Assembly: GCF_002367995.1 (NCBI RefSeq)
Contig: NZ_AP018207.1
Span: forward strand, 6,522,646-6,586,645
Reading direction: 5' to 3'
DNA: 64,000 nt
From: Calothrix brevissima NIES-22
GTDB lineage: Bacteria > Cyanobacteriota > Cyanobacteriia > Cyanobacteriales > Nostocaceae
A program made the position numbers and the translations under genes. The notes under the pieces were generated by a model. The model saw nothing but the letters and a program-made list of their open reading frames with translations. It ran no database searches and had not been told where the DNA came from. This document shows positions 1 to 9,323 of the stretch, piece after piece; within the stretch, counting starts at the first letter, position 1, and each line of letters begins with the position of its first letter.

Positions 1-1098
1 TACGTTGCAGGACATATCACTGGCGGCAGCTATTATGGACTCATTGAGATACAGACAATAAATGAGACAGAGCAACAGGATATAAAACGTAAATTAAGTG
101 GCTTCTATGGTGCATTCGACGCTTCCGTAGAAGTACAAAATTCTCTCAAGGAGATTGTAAAAAATACAACTACCAATGTTTTTGTAACCCACAGTGGAGG
201 ATATGGACAGCCTGTGGCAGTATCTTTAGAAGCAATGATTGAAGATGCACGAAACTTTCCAGCAGTTGTTAGTAAAAACCCGATAAAAATTGTAGTTCTT
301 ACGTCTGATTATCAAAGTACGGTACCTCTCCCTCAGCTTCCAAACCAAAACTTTATAGTAAGAATTCAACAAAAAAATACTCTAGAAGACTTAGGTCGTG
401 AATACCTCAAATTACGAGACTACAAAGCTAATCTGGAGTTTGTTCTCGAACACTTGATTGAGTTTGATGATTTCCGTGAGCTAGATACACAACAATTACA
501 GAGTAAAAGACAAGAGTATCAAGATTCACTGGATGGAACTGCAAATGAGATTGATGAGATTGTAAAACGTGCTAGTAACTGTATGGATGACTTCGGTCAG
601 TGTCAAACTTATGCGCCTAGTATTCAACGTTTACCATTACCGAAGATTGGAGGTAATTTGATGAACCTTAAGCAAATAGAAGAGCATCTCAGTAAGTTGC
701 GTCAAGAAGTAGAGAACCTGAGAGCAAGACCTGAACTTCCTCAAGGAAGCATAATACCTTGGTATACAAAAGATGGTAGCATTCCTGCGGGCTGGGCAGT
801 TTGCGACGGAGCTAATGGAACACCAGATCTTAGAGGAAAGTTCCTTATGGGCACTACAAATACGTCAAAAGTTGGTGAGACTGGAGACGGTAACACAGTT
901 ATCGGTGAGGTAGATGTTACAGCTTATGCTGCTGGTTGGGATCAACATATAACACCAAGCCCCAATGGCGGTCCACAGGCAAATCAGGGTTGGGGTAATC
1001 AACAATGGCATCGATTAGTTAGCAACGTGAAAATACCCCAAAGACAGTTTAAGTCCGTCCCTGCATATTGCAAGGTTATTTATATAATGAAGCTTTAG
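1..1098 (+). CDS. Tail-collar-domain protein, 5' end outside window
   Basis: The frame is open from base 1, so the start lies upstream and a GTG at 214 is only an internal candidate. The C-terminal third reads as a phage tail collar-type domain: GSIIPWY, then IPAGWAVCDG, TPDLRGKFLMG, and a closing SVPAYCKVIYIMKL, a layout shared by tail-fibre tips and bacterial collar-domain proteins. The middle (about codons 135-245) is helical and probably coiled coil. The N-terminal part has a GGSYYG motif after YVAGHI that faintly recalls membrane-attack/perforin-type folds; this is a guess. No other phage gene is nearby, so a secreted or surface protein is more likely than a prophage part. Confidence 0.6.
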   Translation, partial: YVAGHITGGSYYGLIEIQTINETEQQDIKRKLSGFYGAFDASVEVQNSLKEIVKNTTTNVFVTHSGGYGQPVAVSLEAMIEDARNFPAVVSKNPIKIVVLTSDYQSTVPLPQLPNQNFIVRIQQKNTLEDLGREYLKLRDYKANLEFVLEHLIEFDDFRELDTQQLQSKRQEYQDSLDGTANEIDEIVKRASNCMDDFGQCQTYAPSIQRLPLPKIGGNLMNLKQIEEHLSKLRQEVENLRARPELPQGSIIPWYTKDGSIPAGWAVCDGANGTPDLRGKFLMGTTNTSKVGETGDGNTVIGEVDVTAYAAGWDQHITPSPNGGPQANQGWGNQQWHRLVSNVKIPQRQFKSVPAYCKVIYIMKL

Positions 1099-1111
1099 AT
1101 TTTTGCAATTT

Positions 1112-2515
1112 CTACTGAGTCTGAATCTCTATCCCTAACCAAGCGCTTAATTCCTGGGCTAACCATTCCATTTCCGCTTCAGATTTGAGAGGAAAATGAC
1201 TATTAGCAAGCTGATATTTTTGTACTCCAGCCCAAAGTTCTAATTGTGCAGGTATATTAATTCTATTGCCATCAGAATCTTTAGTAAAATGTGGTGGAAT
1301 ATACACTAGTTTAGTAATATTATTCCGGGGAGATGGTCGGGGACGATGAAATTTAAATCCAAATAACTCATAGGTTGAAGATACTTGTTGACTATCCAGG
1401 CGTAATTTCATACTTCCCCAGATATTAAATAAAAAACTATACATCATAAAGCCGCCAGCGCCCCAAAAAGGCAGGGAGAACAAGGCAAAGGGGATATTAA
1501 CCGGAAAAGGTGCAGCAAGCGCCCCAATCGTCCAAAATAGGATGAATGAATTCCAAGCGATCGCAAAGGTACCTAAGAATAACATCGATGCTTGCCAGCC
1601 ATGAGGCGGAATGAGAATTTCTAGCACATCCTGATTTTTCGTCAGTTGAATTTTGCTCCCTGGTGGTTGACTAATCGTTAAATCAGTTAAATCAGTCGCC
1701 TGGTAAACTAGGGGTTTATCTAAGGCTTGGATGGCTTTGAGGGCAGAACTGGCACGCTTTTCTAGGCTAGGTTCGATCAGCCAGCCTAACCAATGACTCA
1801 AATCAGGACTGATATTAGCTGCTTGCTCAAACTGAATGCGAAAATCCTTTTGGGGTAAATCGGCGGGATGAGTCCCCGTTAACAAGTAAATTAGCGTTGC
1901 ACCCAAGCTGTAGAGATCCGATGCAGGAACGGTGCGCCCACCAAATTGTTCTAGTGGCATATAACCGTAGGTTCCTACCACCGTCCGCGTTGAACCTTCA
2001 GTTGCCAAAACAGTTTGTACTGAGCCAAAATCCACCAGATAAACTTGACCAACACTATTACCAGAGCGATCGCCCAATAAAATATTGCTAGGCTTAATAT
2101 CGCGGTGAATTACAGGCGGATGTAGCCCGTGTAAGTAAATTAGAATCTCTAAAACAGCCTTGGCTATTTGTTGAATTTCCACCTCTGTAAAAATTCGCCC
2201 AGATTTTAGGTATTGCTCTAGAGTTTGGGCTGAGATATAACTCTGTACTAAGGCAAATCCTTTAATCGTCGGTGAATTTACTTCAAAATAATCTAAATAG
2301 CGAGGAATAGCAGGATGTGATAAAGATTTTAAAGTTTCAGCTTCTCGCTCAAATAGCTTGAGATCGTCCCATTCAAAGTCACCGCCAAAAATCAGTAACT
2401 TGATGATGACGAGTTCCTGAGTTAGTAAATCACGGGCTAATAGGGTTTGCCTTCCCGCTTTTTTTCCCAATTGCTGCTGAATTTCGTAGCGTTCGCCCAA
2501 TATTTTTGGAATCAT
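1112..2515 (-). CDS. Serine/threonine protein kinase with C-terminal membrane segments
   Basis: A 467-residue protein kinase. The N-terminal 280 residues hold a Hanks-type kinase domain: catalytic loop HRDIKPSNILL, metal-binding DFGS, then GTYGYMPLEQFGG and the DLYSLGATLIYLLTG segment usual for cyanobacterial kinases. A region near residues 310-370 has two hydrophobic stretches (SMLFLGTFAIAWNSFILFW and a second near PFALFSLPFW) that should anchor it in the membrane, followed by a short hydrophilic tail. The start IPKILGERYEIQQQLG fits the usual kinase N-terminus. It ends 14 bases from the collar-domain gene, which converges on it. Substrates cannot be told from sequence. Confidence 0.9.
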   Translation of the reverse strand: MIPKILGERYEIQQQLGKKAGRQTLLARDLLTQELVIIKLLIFGGDFEWDDLKLFEREAETLKSLSHPAIPRYLDYFEVNSPTIKGFALVQSYISAQTLEQYLKSGRIFTEVEIQQIAKAVLEILIYLHGLHPPVIHRDIKPSNILLGDRSGNSVGQVYLVDFGSVQTVLATEGSTRTVVGTYGYMPLEQFGGRTVPASDLYSLGATLIYLLTGTHPADLPQKDFRIQFEQAANISPDLSHWLGWLIEPSLEKRASSALKAIQALDKPLVYQATDLTDLTISQPPGSKIQLTKNQDVLEILIPPHGWQASMLFLGTFAIAWNSFILFWTIGALAAPFPVNIPFALFSLPFWGAGGFMMYSFLFNIWGSMKLRLDSQQVSSTYELFGFKFHRPRPSPRNNITKLVYIPPHFTKDSDGNRINIPAQLELWAGVQKYQLANSHFPLKSEAEMEWLAQELSAWLGIEIQTQ

Positions 2516-2608
2516 AATGATTACTGATAGCGCTACGCCTAGAGGTGGTGAGAGCCTGTGACTGTGCCAATAAACAAGCTGATATCTTTATTATAAATAT
2601 GTAATTCT

Positions 2609-3211
2609 ATGCCTTCCAAAATTTGGCCTTACATTACCCCTGGGATTCCTGATGATATGTTCGAGCATTTACCAGGAATACCCATGAGCCAGCGAGAAGT
2701 GAGACTATTACTAATTGCTCAATTACGGCTTCAGCCAGATTCCGTATTATGGGATATTGGTGCAGGTACAGGTACAATTCCTGTAGAGGTAGGATTATTG
2801 TGTCCTTACGGGCAAATTATCGCTGTAGAACGAGATGAAGAAGTAGCTAATTTGATCCGGCGAAACTGCGATCGCTTTGAAGTCAAAAATGTGGAAGTGA
2901 TTGAAGGTATTGCTCCAGATTGTTTGCAGCAACTAAAACCTACTCCTCACCGTGTATGTATTGAGGGAGGACGCCCGATTCAAGATATTTTGCAAGCTGT
3001 GTGGGATTATCTGCCGCCTATGGGTAGAGTAGTAGCGACAGCTGCTAATCTAGAAAGTCTCTATGCTATCTCTCAAAGCTTTTCTCAATTACAAGCACGA
3101 AATATTGAAGTTGTCCAATCTGGCGTCAATCGCTTAGAAATGCGAGGTTTTTCGCAAACCTTTGCCGCCATAGATCCCATTTTTATCCTCAGTGGTGAGA
3201 AACTAGAGTGA
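2609..3211 (+). CDS. cbiT: Precorrin-6B C15-methyltransferase/decarboxylase subunit CbiT
   Basis: A 200-residue class I SAM-dependent methyltransferase. The opening segment (GIPDDMFEHLPGIPMSQREVR) and the SAM-binding loop DIGAGTGTIPVE at about residues 50-61 are characteristic of CbiT, which methylates C15 and decarboxylates the acetate side chain of precorrin in cobalamin synthesis. Many bacteria fuse this activity to CbiE as CobL; here it stands alone at normal CbiT length. No other cobalamin gene and no cobalamin riboswitch lies beside it. It begins 93 bases from the divergent kinase gene. Confidence 0.9.
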   Translation: MPSKIWPYITPGIPDDMFEHLPGIPMSQREVRLLLIAQLRLQPDSVLWDIGAGTGTIPVEVGLLCPYGQIIAVERDEEVANLIRRNCDRFEVKNVEVIEGIAPDCLQQLKPTPHRVCIEGGRPIQDILQAVWDYLPPMGRVVATAANLESLYAISQSFSQLQARNIEVVQSGVNRLEMRGFSQTFAAIDPIFILSGEKLE

Positions 3212-3249
3212 ATCTACATAAATTTAGCGGCTAGGGACAAGGGACTAGG

Positions 3250-3367
3250 AATTTTAGATTTGAGATTTTGGATTTTAGATTTAGGTTTAAATCCAAAATC
3301 GGAAATCCAAAATCCAAAATTGAATTGCCCAATGCCCCATGCCCCATGCCCCATCCTCAATACTTCT
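3250..3367 (+). repeat. Short tandem repeats before cdsA
   Basis: Blocks of ATTTTAGATTT/AATCCAAAATC motifs (partly inverted, able to fold) followed by the heptamer CCCATGC repeated about four times. These are the STRR type common between cyanobacterial genes. Confidence 0.85.
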
Positions 3368-4261
3368 ATGCCTTGGTCTCGGATTATTAGTGGAATTGTT
3401 GCGATCGCGCTGGCTCTATTTTCTACCTTGTTAGGGGGCTGGTATTTTACCATAATGATTGCAATTGTGGTGTTTTTAGGACAACAGGAATATTTTAATT
3501 TGGTGCTAGCCAGAGGTATGGCTCCTGCTGTCAAAACCACTATGTTTGTCAGTCAAGTTTTACTGATAATTTGTACGCTGAATGGTGACTTAGCTGACGC
3601 TGTGATGCCGATAGCGGGGACATTTATTTGTTTTTACCTGCTATTTCAACCCAAAATGGCAACAATTGCTGATATTTCCGCTTCGATTATGGGGCTATTT
3701 TATGTGGGTTACTTGCCTAGTTATTGGGTAAGATTGCGATCGCTCGGTAACGTCGCCCTCAGCAATCTACCTTTAGGCGGTTACTGGCCTGCTAGTTGGG
3801 CAGATATTCTAGACCAGGCAAACCTGGCCTCCCTTCCCCAAGGACTGAAAGCGACCGTGCTGACCTTTTTTTGCATCTGGGCAGCTGATATTGGCGCTTA
3901 CACCATTGGCAAGTTCTTCGGCAAAACTCGTTTATCTGATATCAGCCCGAAAAAAACCGTGGAAGGTGCTGTATTTGGCATTAGTGCTAGCATCGCTGTC
4001 GGTTTAGGCGGTGCTTATTATCTTCACTGGACTAACGCCCTGTACACTGGTTTAGCCTTGGGTTTACTAATTGGGATCGCTAGTCTTTTAGGCGACCTCA
4101 TCGAATCTGTGCTGAAGCGCGATGCTGGAGTCAAAGATTCTGGACAGTTGATCCCCGGACATGGCGGCATCTTAGATCGTACAGACAGTTATATCTTTAC
4201 AGCGCCCTTAGTTTACTATTTTGTGACTTTGTTATTGCCCTTGATTGCCAAGGGGGGGTGA
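3368..4261 (+). CDS. cdsA: Phosphatidate cytidylyltransferase
   Basis: CDP-diacylglycerol synthase, making CDP-DAG from phosphatidic acid and CTP for phospholipid synthesis in the membrane. The family signature is complete near the C-terminus: SVLKRDAGVKDSGQLIPGHGG followed by ILDRTDS. About eight hydrophobic segments span the protein. An upstream in-frame ATG at 3260 exists, but the 36 codons between it and 3368 are only translated short tandem repeats (AATCCAAAATC and CCCATGC types), so MPWSRIISGIVAIAL at 3368 is the better start. Length about 297 residues is normal. Confidence 0.92.
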   Translation: MPWSRIISGIVAIALALFSTLLGGWYFTIMIAIVVFLGQQEYFNLVLARGMAPAVKTTMFVSQVLLIICTLNGDLADAVMPIAGTFICFYLLFQPKMATIADISASIMGLFYVGYLPSYWVRLRSLGNVALSNLPLGGYWPASWADILDQANLASLPQGLKATVLTFFCIWAADIGAYTIGKFFGKTRLSDISPKKTVEGAVFGISASIAVGLGGAYYLHWTNALYTGLALGLLIGIASLLGDLIESVLKRDAGVKDSGQLIPGHGGILDRTDSYIFTAPLVYYFVTLLLPLIAKGG

Positions 4262-4425
4262 GGGGGACAAGGGAAGGGGGACAAGGGGGACAAGGGGGAC
4301 AAAGAATTTTGGATTTTGGATTTTAGATTTTAGATTAGAATCCAAAATCGCAAATCTAAAATCTAAAATTGTTTCAATGCCCAATGCCCAATGCCCAATG
4401 CCCAATACTCATCATTCTGCAAAAA
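4250..4425 (+). repeat. Short tandem repeats after cdsA
   Basis: Starts at the cdsA stop: GGGGGACAA units repeated about four times, then ATTTTGGATTTTAGA units with an inverted counterpart, then CCCAATG repeated about five times. No coding potential is seen. Confidence 0.85.
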
Positions 4426-4474
4426 GATAAATTATTATAAATAATAAGCAATTTAAGTTTTTGATTTTTAATGA

Positions 4475-5188
4475 TCAGGGATTGACGTTAATCTGCCCGC
4501 GACAGCGTAACTGACCTGGGATCAGTGTGAGTTCTTGGATATCGACCTCTGAACCGAGATCGAAGGTGTACTCATGATTACTCTGTTCTGGAGTGACAAT
4601 ATCGCACTTGATGAGAACTGGTGCTAGTTGCAACTCGCGACCATTAATTAAGTTTATGCCCAGGTATATATCCAGGGGCATAGATTGACCTTCAGATGTT
4701 AGAATGCCACTCAGTATAATTTGATGATTTTCCAGAATAATTTTTTGCCAAGAAATAGACTTGGTTTTTGCGCAGTGTTCTGGTAAAAGTTTAACCAGTA
4801 CATCATTTAAGGCCGTTAATAACAGCTCGGATGAGAGGGAATTATTCAGATCCTTCTCTTCGACGATCAATTCACCAACTACTGGTACTGTTTCTAACAG
4901 TTTGAGCGGCTGTCCTTTAATAACCGAGCCTATGTTGACTTGAATATTTTCAGCGATGAGTTGAATTTGTCCAATATGGAGGCCTTGATAAACAGCATGA
5001 CTAGCCCCAATCGATACCCAAGGAATTTTTCCAGAGAGCAGTTGGCGATCGCTGGCTTTAATGTCCACATCGATGTGCGCAACTTGACTTACTTGCGCTC
5101 GCAACCATATCTTTAGTGCCGTTGTGAGCAGATTCGTAATTATCCGTATCTTTTGATTACGTTTGGCATCGGAATTTTGCTCAGTCAT
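4475..5188 (-). CDS. DUF2993 (LmeA-like) lipid-binding protein
   Basis: A 237-residue protein matching the DUF2993 pattern common in cyanobacteria and actinobacteria: an N-terminal helix leading to VDIKASDRQLLSGKIPWVSIGASHAVYQGLHIGQIQL, and a C-terminal half ending ELTLIPGQLRCRGQINVNP. The family includes the mycobacterial phospholipid-binding protein LmeA. No clear signal peptide is seen, so it may face the cytosol or inner membrane surface. Role in cyanobacteria is not established. Transcribed away from the pseudouridine synthase with 136 bases between starts. Confidence 0.8.
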   Translation of the reverse strand: MTEQNSDAKRNQKIRIITNLLTTALKIWLRAQVSQVAHIDVDIKASDRQLLSGKIPWVSIGASHAVYQGLHIGQIQLIAENIQVNIGSVIKGQPLKLLETVPVVGELIVEEKDLNNSLSSELLLTALNDVLVKLLPEHCAKTKSISWQKIILENHQIILSGILTSEGQSMPLDIYLGINLINGRELQLAPVLIKCDIVTPEQSNHEYTFDLGSEVDIQELTLIPGQLRCRGQINVNP

Positions 5189-5324
5189 TTCACTTGTTAT
5201 TTATGAGTAGTGACTCAAACATCGGTAGAAGTTAATCAATCCATAAATGTAACATTTATGGTGATTAACGACAAAGGACAAATTTTATGATTTAAATGTT
5301 AACGGTAGAATAAGTAATTTCCAC

Positions 5325-6140
5325 ATGGAGGCTAGGTTACAAAAAGTTCTCGCTCAATGGGGTATTGCCTCACGTCGTGAAGCTGAAGAAATGATCAGGC
5401 GATCGCGCGTGCGGATTAATGGTGTGTTAGCACATATAGGTCAAAAAGTTGACCCAGAAAAAGACAAAATTACAGTTGACGGCAAACCAGTTGTTAGCAA
5501 GCAACGTCCGGCTCCTATATATTTGTTGCTTAACAAACCTGCTGGGGTAGTTTCTACTTGCTACGATCCCCAGGGAAGAACAACAGTTTTAGATTTATTA
5601 CCCAAAGAATTACGTAGTGGTTCTGGTATTCACCCAGTAGGGCGTTTAGATACAGAATCCACCGGTGCATTATTACTGACTAACGATGGCGATTTAACAT
5701 TTGCGCTGACCCATCCCAGTCACAGCGTTCCTAAAACTTATCGTGTAGTAGTTAAAGGACATCCGCCAGAAGAACTGTTACAAATGTGGCGTCAGGGTGT
5801 GATCCTAGATGGTAGAAGAACAAGACCGGCTCAGGTGCGCCTCATCGAAAGTTTAAATGCACAAAGCTGTTTAGAGATTGTTTTAAAGGAGGGACGTAAC
5901 CGCCAAATTCGCCGTATAGCCGAACAATTAGGCTACCCGGTCATCAAGCTACATAGAACTGCCATCGGACTGATTAAATTACAAGTTCCCAAACAACCCT
6001 ATCTCAAAGAGGGTAAGTATCGTTCCCTAAGAAATGATGAGATGCGCTTTTTGCAACAGCAAATCAAGCACATACCTATTACAGATTCAGCTGAGTTAAG
6101 GAGTGTAACTACACATGAAATGGTTCAACAGGAAGGATAA
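5325..6140 (+). CDS. rRNA pseudouridine synthase, RsuA/RluB family
   Basis: A 271-residue enzyme converting uridine to pseudouridine in rRNA. An N-terminal S4 RNA-binding domain (RLQKVLAQWGIASRREAEEMI, RVRINGVLA) is followed by the catalytic domain with GRLDTESTGALLLTNDGDL, whose Asp is the family nucleophile, and by NRQIRRIAEQLGYPV. The S4 domain and these motifs place it in the RsuA/RluB/RluE/RluF group; RluB (23S) is the most likely orthology but cannot be settled by eye. Its 3' end overlaps the next gene by 26 bases, implying translational coupling. Confidence 0.92.
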   Translation: MEARLQKVLAQWGIASRREAEEMIRRSRVRINGVLAHIGQKVDPEKDKITVDGKPVVSKQRPAPIYLLLNKPAGVVSTCYDPQGRTTVLDLLPKELRSGSGIHPVGRLDTESTGALLLTNDGDLTFALTHPSHSVPKTYRVVVKGHPPEELLQMWRQGVILDGRRTRPAQVRLIESLNAQSCLEIVLKEGRNRQIRRIAEQLGYPVIKLHRTAIGLIKLQVPKQPYLKEGKYRSLRNDEMRFLQQQIKHIPITDSAELRSVTTHEMVQQEG

Positions 6141-6915
6141 TCAGCCACCAACACTGTCAGTAGAGCAACAACAGTCCGAAAAATTAGCGGAAATTGGCGG
6201 TCAACTCTGGGCGGCGCGTCAAGAACAAGGCTTATCTTTAGAAGAAGTCGTTATCATAACCAGAATTCCCAAACGCCTCCTACAAGCGATTGAAGAAGGG
6301 AATTTAGAGGAATTGCCAGAACCAGTTTATCTTCAAGGTTTAATTCGGCAATTTGCCGATGCTTTAGGTTTTAATGGCGTGGAATTGTCTAGCACTTTTC
6401 CCATTGTCTATCAACAAAAGAACCCTAAACCAGCTTGGACGAATAAGCCGATTAATCAATTACGTCCTTTGCATCTGTATTTTCTTTATATATTTGTGAT
6501 TATCTGCTCTGTAAGCGGCTTATCTCAACTCTTAAAAGATTCTGGCTTACAAGCAAGTACCACCCCACCTAAACCCAAAGCAGCACAACAGACTAAATTA
6601 CAACAGACACCAGATATCAAACCATATAGCAACACCCTGATGACCACTAAACCTGGTACGCCAGTACAGGTGGGTGTTACCCTAAAAGCCTCATCTTGGA
6701 TTCGGGTAATAGCTGATGGTAAAACTGAGTTTGAGGGTACTCTTCCACAAGGAACTCAACGCTCTTGGAAAGCTAACGAGCAACTAACTGTGAAAACTGA
6801 TAACGCTGGTGGTGTATTGATGAGCGTCAATCAGGAGCAACCCAAAGAAATGGGTGAGTTAGGAAAGCCAGAGGAAGTGCAAATTGCTGCTAAACCCCGC
6901 CTCATACCACGTTAA
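6115..6915 (+). CDS. RodZ-like helix-turn-helix membrane protein
   Basis: 266 residues. A Cro/C1-type helix-turn-helix occupies about residues 25-90 (LWAARQEQGLSLEEVVIITRIPKRLLQAIEEGN), one membrane helix lies near 122-143 (LYFLYIFVIICSVSGL), a Pro/Gln/Lys-rich linker follows, and the outer C-terminal part (residues 180-240: SSWIRVIADGKTEFEGTLPQG) is a DUF4115 domain. This is the layout of RodZ, which links MreB to the cell wall machinery. The start at 6115 lies inside the preceding gene, in another frame, so expression is probably coupled. Confidence 0.85.
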   Translation: MKWFNRKDNQPPTLSVEQQQSEKLAEIGGQLWAARQEQGLSLEEVVIITRIPKRLLQAIEEGNLEELPEPVYLQGLIRQFADALGFNGVELSSTFPIVYQQKNPKPAWTNKPINQLRPLHLYFLYIFVIICSVSGLSQLLKDSGLQASTTPPKPKAAQQTKLQQTPDIKPYSNTLMTTKPGTPVQVGVTLKASSWIRVIADGKTEFEGTLPQGTQRSWKANEQLTVKTDNAGGVLMSVNQEQPKEMGELGKPEEVQIAAKPRLIPR

Positions 6916-6941
6916 TTCTGAACGCAAGATAAATTATCTAA

Positions 6942-6993
6942 ATGAATAAGCACTTCAGTTGGTGAATTTCGCAATACTGAAGTGCTTATTCAT
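6942..6993. terminator. Perfect 18-bp inverted repeat between convergent genes
   Basis: ATGAATAAGCACTTCAGT at 6942-6959 is exactly complemented at 6976-6993 with a 16-base loop. It sits between the ends of the RodZ-like gene and malQ, so it could end transcripts from both sides, though there is no long T-run. Confidence 0.6.
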
Positions 6994-7030
6994 GTTGTTG
7001 ACTTAATTTGGATGATAATCCACCAATCTC

Positions 7031-8539
7031 TCAGGATTCTTTGGGTGCGCGTCCGTAGAGTGTAGTCAAAACCTTGAGCTTCTGACTTAATTCTTCAGTC
7101 AATGCTTCTTTTTGATAACGCCATCCCCAATTCCCCTCAGCAACACTGGGGAAATTCATTCGCGCTTGTGTTCCCAATCCTAAAACATCTTGTAAAGGAA
7201 TAATTGCCTGATTGGCAATAGAACTTAAAGCCAGTCGAATTAAATCCCAATGAATTCCTTCGGGACTGATACAGCCAAGATAAAGTAATAAGTTGCGCTT
7301 TTCCCAATCGCTAGCTTGGTTGTACCAGCCGATGGTAGTGTCATTATCATGAGTGCCGGTGTATACTACAGCATTGCGCGGGTAGTTAAAGGGTAGAAAA
7401 GGATTACCAGGATCGGAACCAAAAGCAAATTGTAAAACTTTCATTCCCGGAAATTCAAATTGATCGCGTAGTGCTTCTACTTCTGGGGTAATTACTCCTA
7501 AATCTTCTGCTAATACAGGTAAAGTGCCTAATTTTTGTTTGATTGTCTCAAACAATTCTTCCCCAGGCGCTTTTAACCATTCGCCATTAATTGCTGTTTC
7601 TTCTCCTTGTTCCACAGCCCAGTATGCTTCAAAACCTCGGAAATGGTCGATGCGAATCACATCTACATAATCCAGCATGGCTTGGAAGCGTCCCAGCCAC
7701 CATTTAAAGTCTTGCTTTTCTAATTCCTCCCAGTTGTATACTGGGTTACCCCACAGTTGACCTGTAGCACTAAAGTAATCTGGTGGAACGCCAGCCATCA
7801 AAGCTGCTTCGCCTGTCTCTTCATCTAAACAGAAAATATTAGGGTTAGCCCAGACATCAGAGCTATCATGAGCTACATAAATAGGAATGTCACCAATGAT
7901 GTGGATACCCCTCATGTTGGCATATGTCTTGAGTTCCGACCACTGATGGAAAAATTCAAACTGAAGATATTTGTGAAAGTAAATTTCTTCAGTTAGCTGT
8001 CGCTGTGCTTGCTCGATGGCTTTGGGTTCGCGTTTGGCAATTTCTGGTTCCCAAGTATACCAACTTGAACCTTCATGTGTATCTTTCAGTGCCATGAATA
8101 AAGCATAGTCATCGAGCCAATAAGCTTTACTCTGACAAAAACCAGAAAATTCTTTTTGCTGTAAAGGTGTGGCTTGAGTTTTAAAGTTCTTACAGGCTTT
8201 TTTGAGCAAATCAAGCTTGATGGGCGCAATTTTGTCGTACTCTACCTGAGAGGTGTCAAATGCTGGTAAGTTAGCAAAGTCATCTTCTGTGAGTAAACCC
8301 TGGTCTTTGAGTTGTTCTGGACTGATGAGTTGGGGGTTACCCGCCATTGCTGAATAACATGCATAAGGAGAATTACCATACCCAGTAGGCCCTAAAGGTA
8401 AAACTTGCCAATATTGTTGATAGCTTTGTTGCAGAAAATCAATAAAATTATAGGCTTCTAGGCCTAAATCCCCAATCCCAAATCGACTGGGAAAGGAAGT
8501 AGGGTGCAGCAAAATGCCACTGGATCTAGGGAAAGGCAT
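7031..8539 (-). CDS. malQ: 4-alpha-glucanotransferase (amylomaltase)
   Basis: 502 residues, normal for bacterial GH77. It transfers alpha-1,4-glucan segments and takes part in glycogen/maltodextrin turnover in the cytosol. Visible landmarks: SSGILLHPTSFPSRFGIGDLG at the N-terminus, RIDHFRGFEAYW containing the nucleophile Asp, LAEDLG containing the general acid Glu, and THDNDT with the third carboxylate. DIPIYVAHDSSDVW and NYPRNAVVYTGTHD are also family-typical. It converges with the RodZ-like gene. Confidence 0.95.
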   Translation of the reverse strand: MPFPRSSGILLHPTSFPSRFGIGDLGLEAYNFIDFLQQSYQQYWQVLPLGPTGYGNSPYACYSAMAGNPQLISPEQLKDQGLLTEDDFANLPAFDTSQVEYDKIAPIKLDLLKKACKNFKTQATPLQQKEFSGFCQSKAYWLDDYALFMALKDTHEGSSWYTWEPEIAKREPKAIEQAQRQLTEEIYFHKYLQFEFFHQWSELKTYANMRGIHIIGDIPIYVAHDSSDVWANPNIFCLDEETGEAALMAGVPPDYFSATGQLWGNPVYNWEELEKQDFKWWLGRFQAMLDYVDVIRIDHFRGFEAYWAVEQGEETAINGEWLKAPGEELFETIKQKLGTLPVLAEDLGVITPEVEALRDQFEFPGMKVLQFAFGSDPGNPFLPFNYPRNAVVYTGTHDNDTTIGWYNQASDWEKRNLLLYLGCISPEGIHWDLIRLALSSIANQAIIPLQDVLGLGTQARMNFPSVAEGNWGWRYQKEALTEELSQKLKVLTTLYGRAPKES

Positions 8540-8704
8540 AGTTAATTAGATGATATGGGAGCAAGCGATCGCCTTAACATGACGCTAGGGGATCGCATCG
8601 AATTTATCACGGTAGGGGTTGGTTTAAAAGCTGCCTATGGTGATAGATGTAGAGAATGTAACAATTCCCTATAAAAGCTCATAATTCCTACTTAATCCTT
8701 AATA

Positions 8705-9151
8705 ATGCAGATGAATTACAGAAATCCCGCGCCGACAGTAGATATCATTATTGAATTGGTGGATCGCCCTCATCTACCCATAGTGTTAATTGAGCGACAT
8801 AACCCGCCTTTAGGTTGGGCGCTTCCTGGTGGTTTTGTGGATTATGGTGAAGCTGTGGAAGTAGCAGCGAAGCGGGAAGCTGAGGAAGAAACGGGTTTAC
8901 AGGTGGAGTTAATTGAACAATTTTTGGTATATTCTGACCCCAACCGCGATCCGCGTCAGCATACGATGAGTGTTGTGTTTTTAGCGATCGCCAAAGGTGA
9001 ACCTAAAGCCGGTGATGATGCGAAGAATATCGGCATTTTTGAGTCTTGGCGGGTTCCTGGGAATTTGTGTTTTGACCACGATCGCATTTTGCGCGATTAT
9101 TGGCAGTATCGGCATTATGGGTTGCGTCCGAGGTTGGGTTGGGGGAGTTAA
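8705..9151 (+). CDS. Nudix hydrolase
   Basis: 148 residues with a complete Nudix box at about residues 41-63: [24 protein letters not shown]. Nudix enzymes hydrolyse nucleoside diphosphates linked to another group. The neighbouring [21 protein letters not shown] and the short single domain resemble the ADP-ribose pyrophosphatase-like group, but the substrate cannot be inferred. The stop at 9149-9151 runs directly into a CCGCAGAGGCGCAGAG repeat. Confidence 0.9.
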   Translation: MQMNYRNPAPTVDIIIELVDRPHLPIVLIERHNPPLGWALPGGFVDYGEAVEVAAKREAEEETGLQVELIEQFLVYSDPNRDPRQHTMSVVFLAIAKGEPKAGDDAKNIGIFESWRVPGNLCFDHDRILRDYWQYRHYGLRPRLGWGS

Positions 9152-9265
9152 CCGCAGAGGCGCAGAGGGCACAGAGAGAGGGAGTAATTAATATTTCGGC
9201 TTTATAGGTTGAGTTAGGGGAATTGAACCGCCAAGACGCCAAGTGCGCCAAGGAAAAGAGGAGAA
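9145..9265 (+). repeat. Dispersed intergenic repeats (CGCAGAG and GCCAAGACGCCAAG types)
   Basis: ACCGCAGAGGCGCAGAG at about 9150 and AACCGCCAAGACGCCAAG at about 9227. Reverse-oriented relatives occur near 18338-18366 and a CGCAGAGAACGCAGAG block near 33842. No gene is seen here. Confidence 0.7.
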
Positions 9266-9323
9266 GAATACCTCTGCATCATTATCGAGATTATACTGAG
9301 GCAAGGGTATTTAAAGGTGCATT

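Noticed and set aside
1-1098. Prophage or tail-like injection system
   Set aside because: Only a collar-domain tip is present; no sheath, baseplate, capsid, lysis or integrase gene lies in the window.
2516-2608. Cobalamin riboswitch before cbiT
   Set aside because: The gap is only 93 bases with no B12-box-like sequence.
3214-3540. 108-codon minus-strand ORF over the start of cdsA
   Set aside because: It is antisense to cdsA and the repeat block, with no recognisable pattern.
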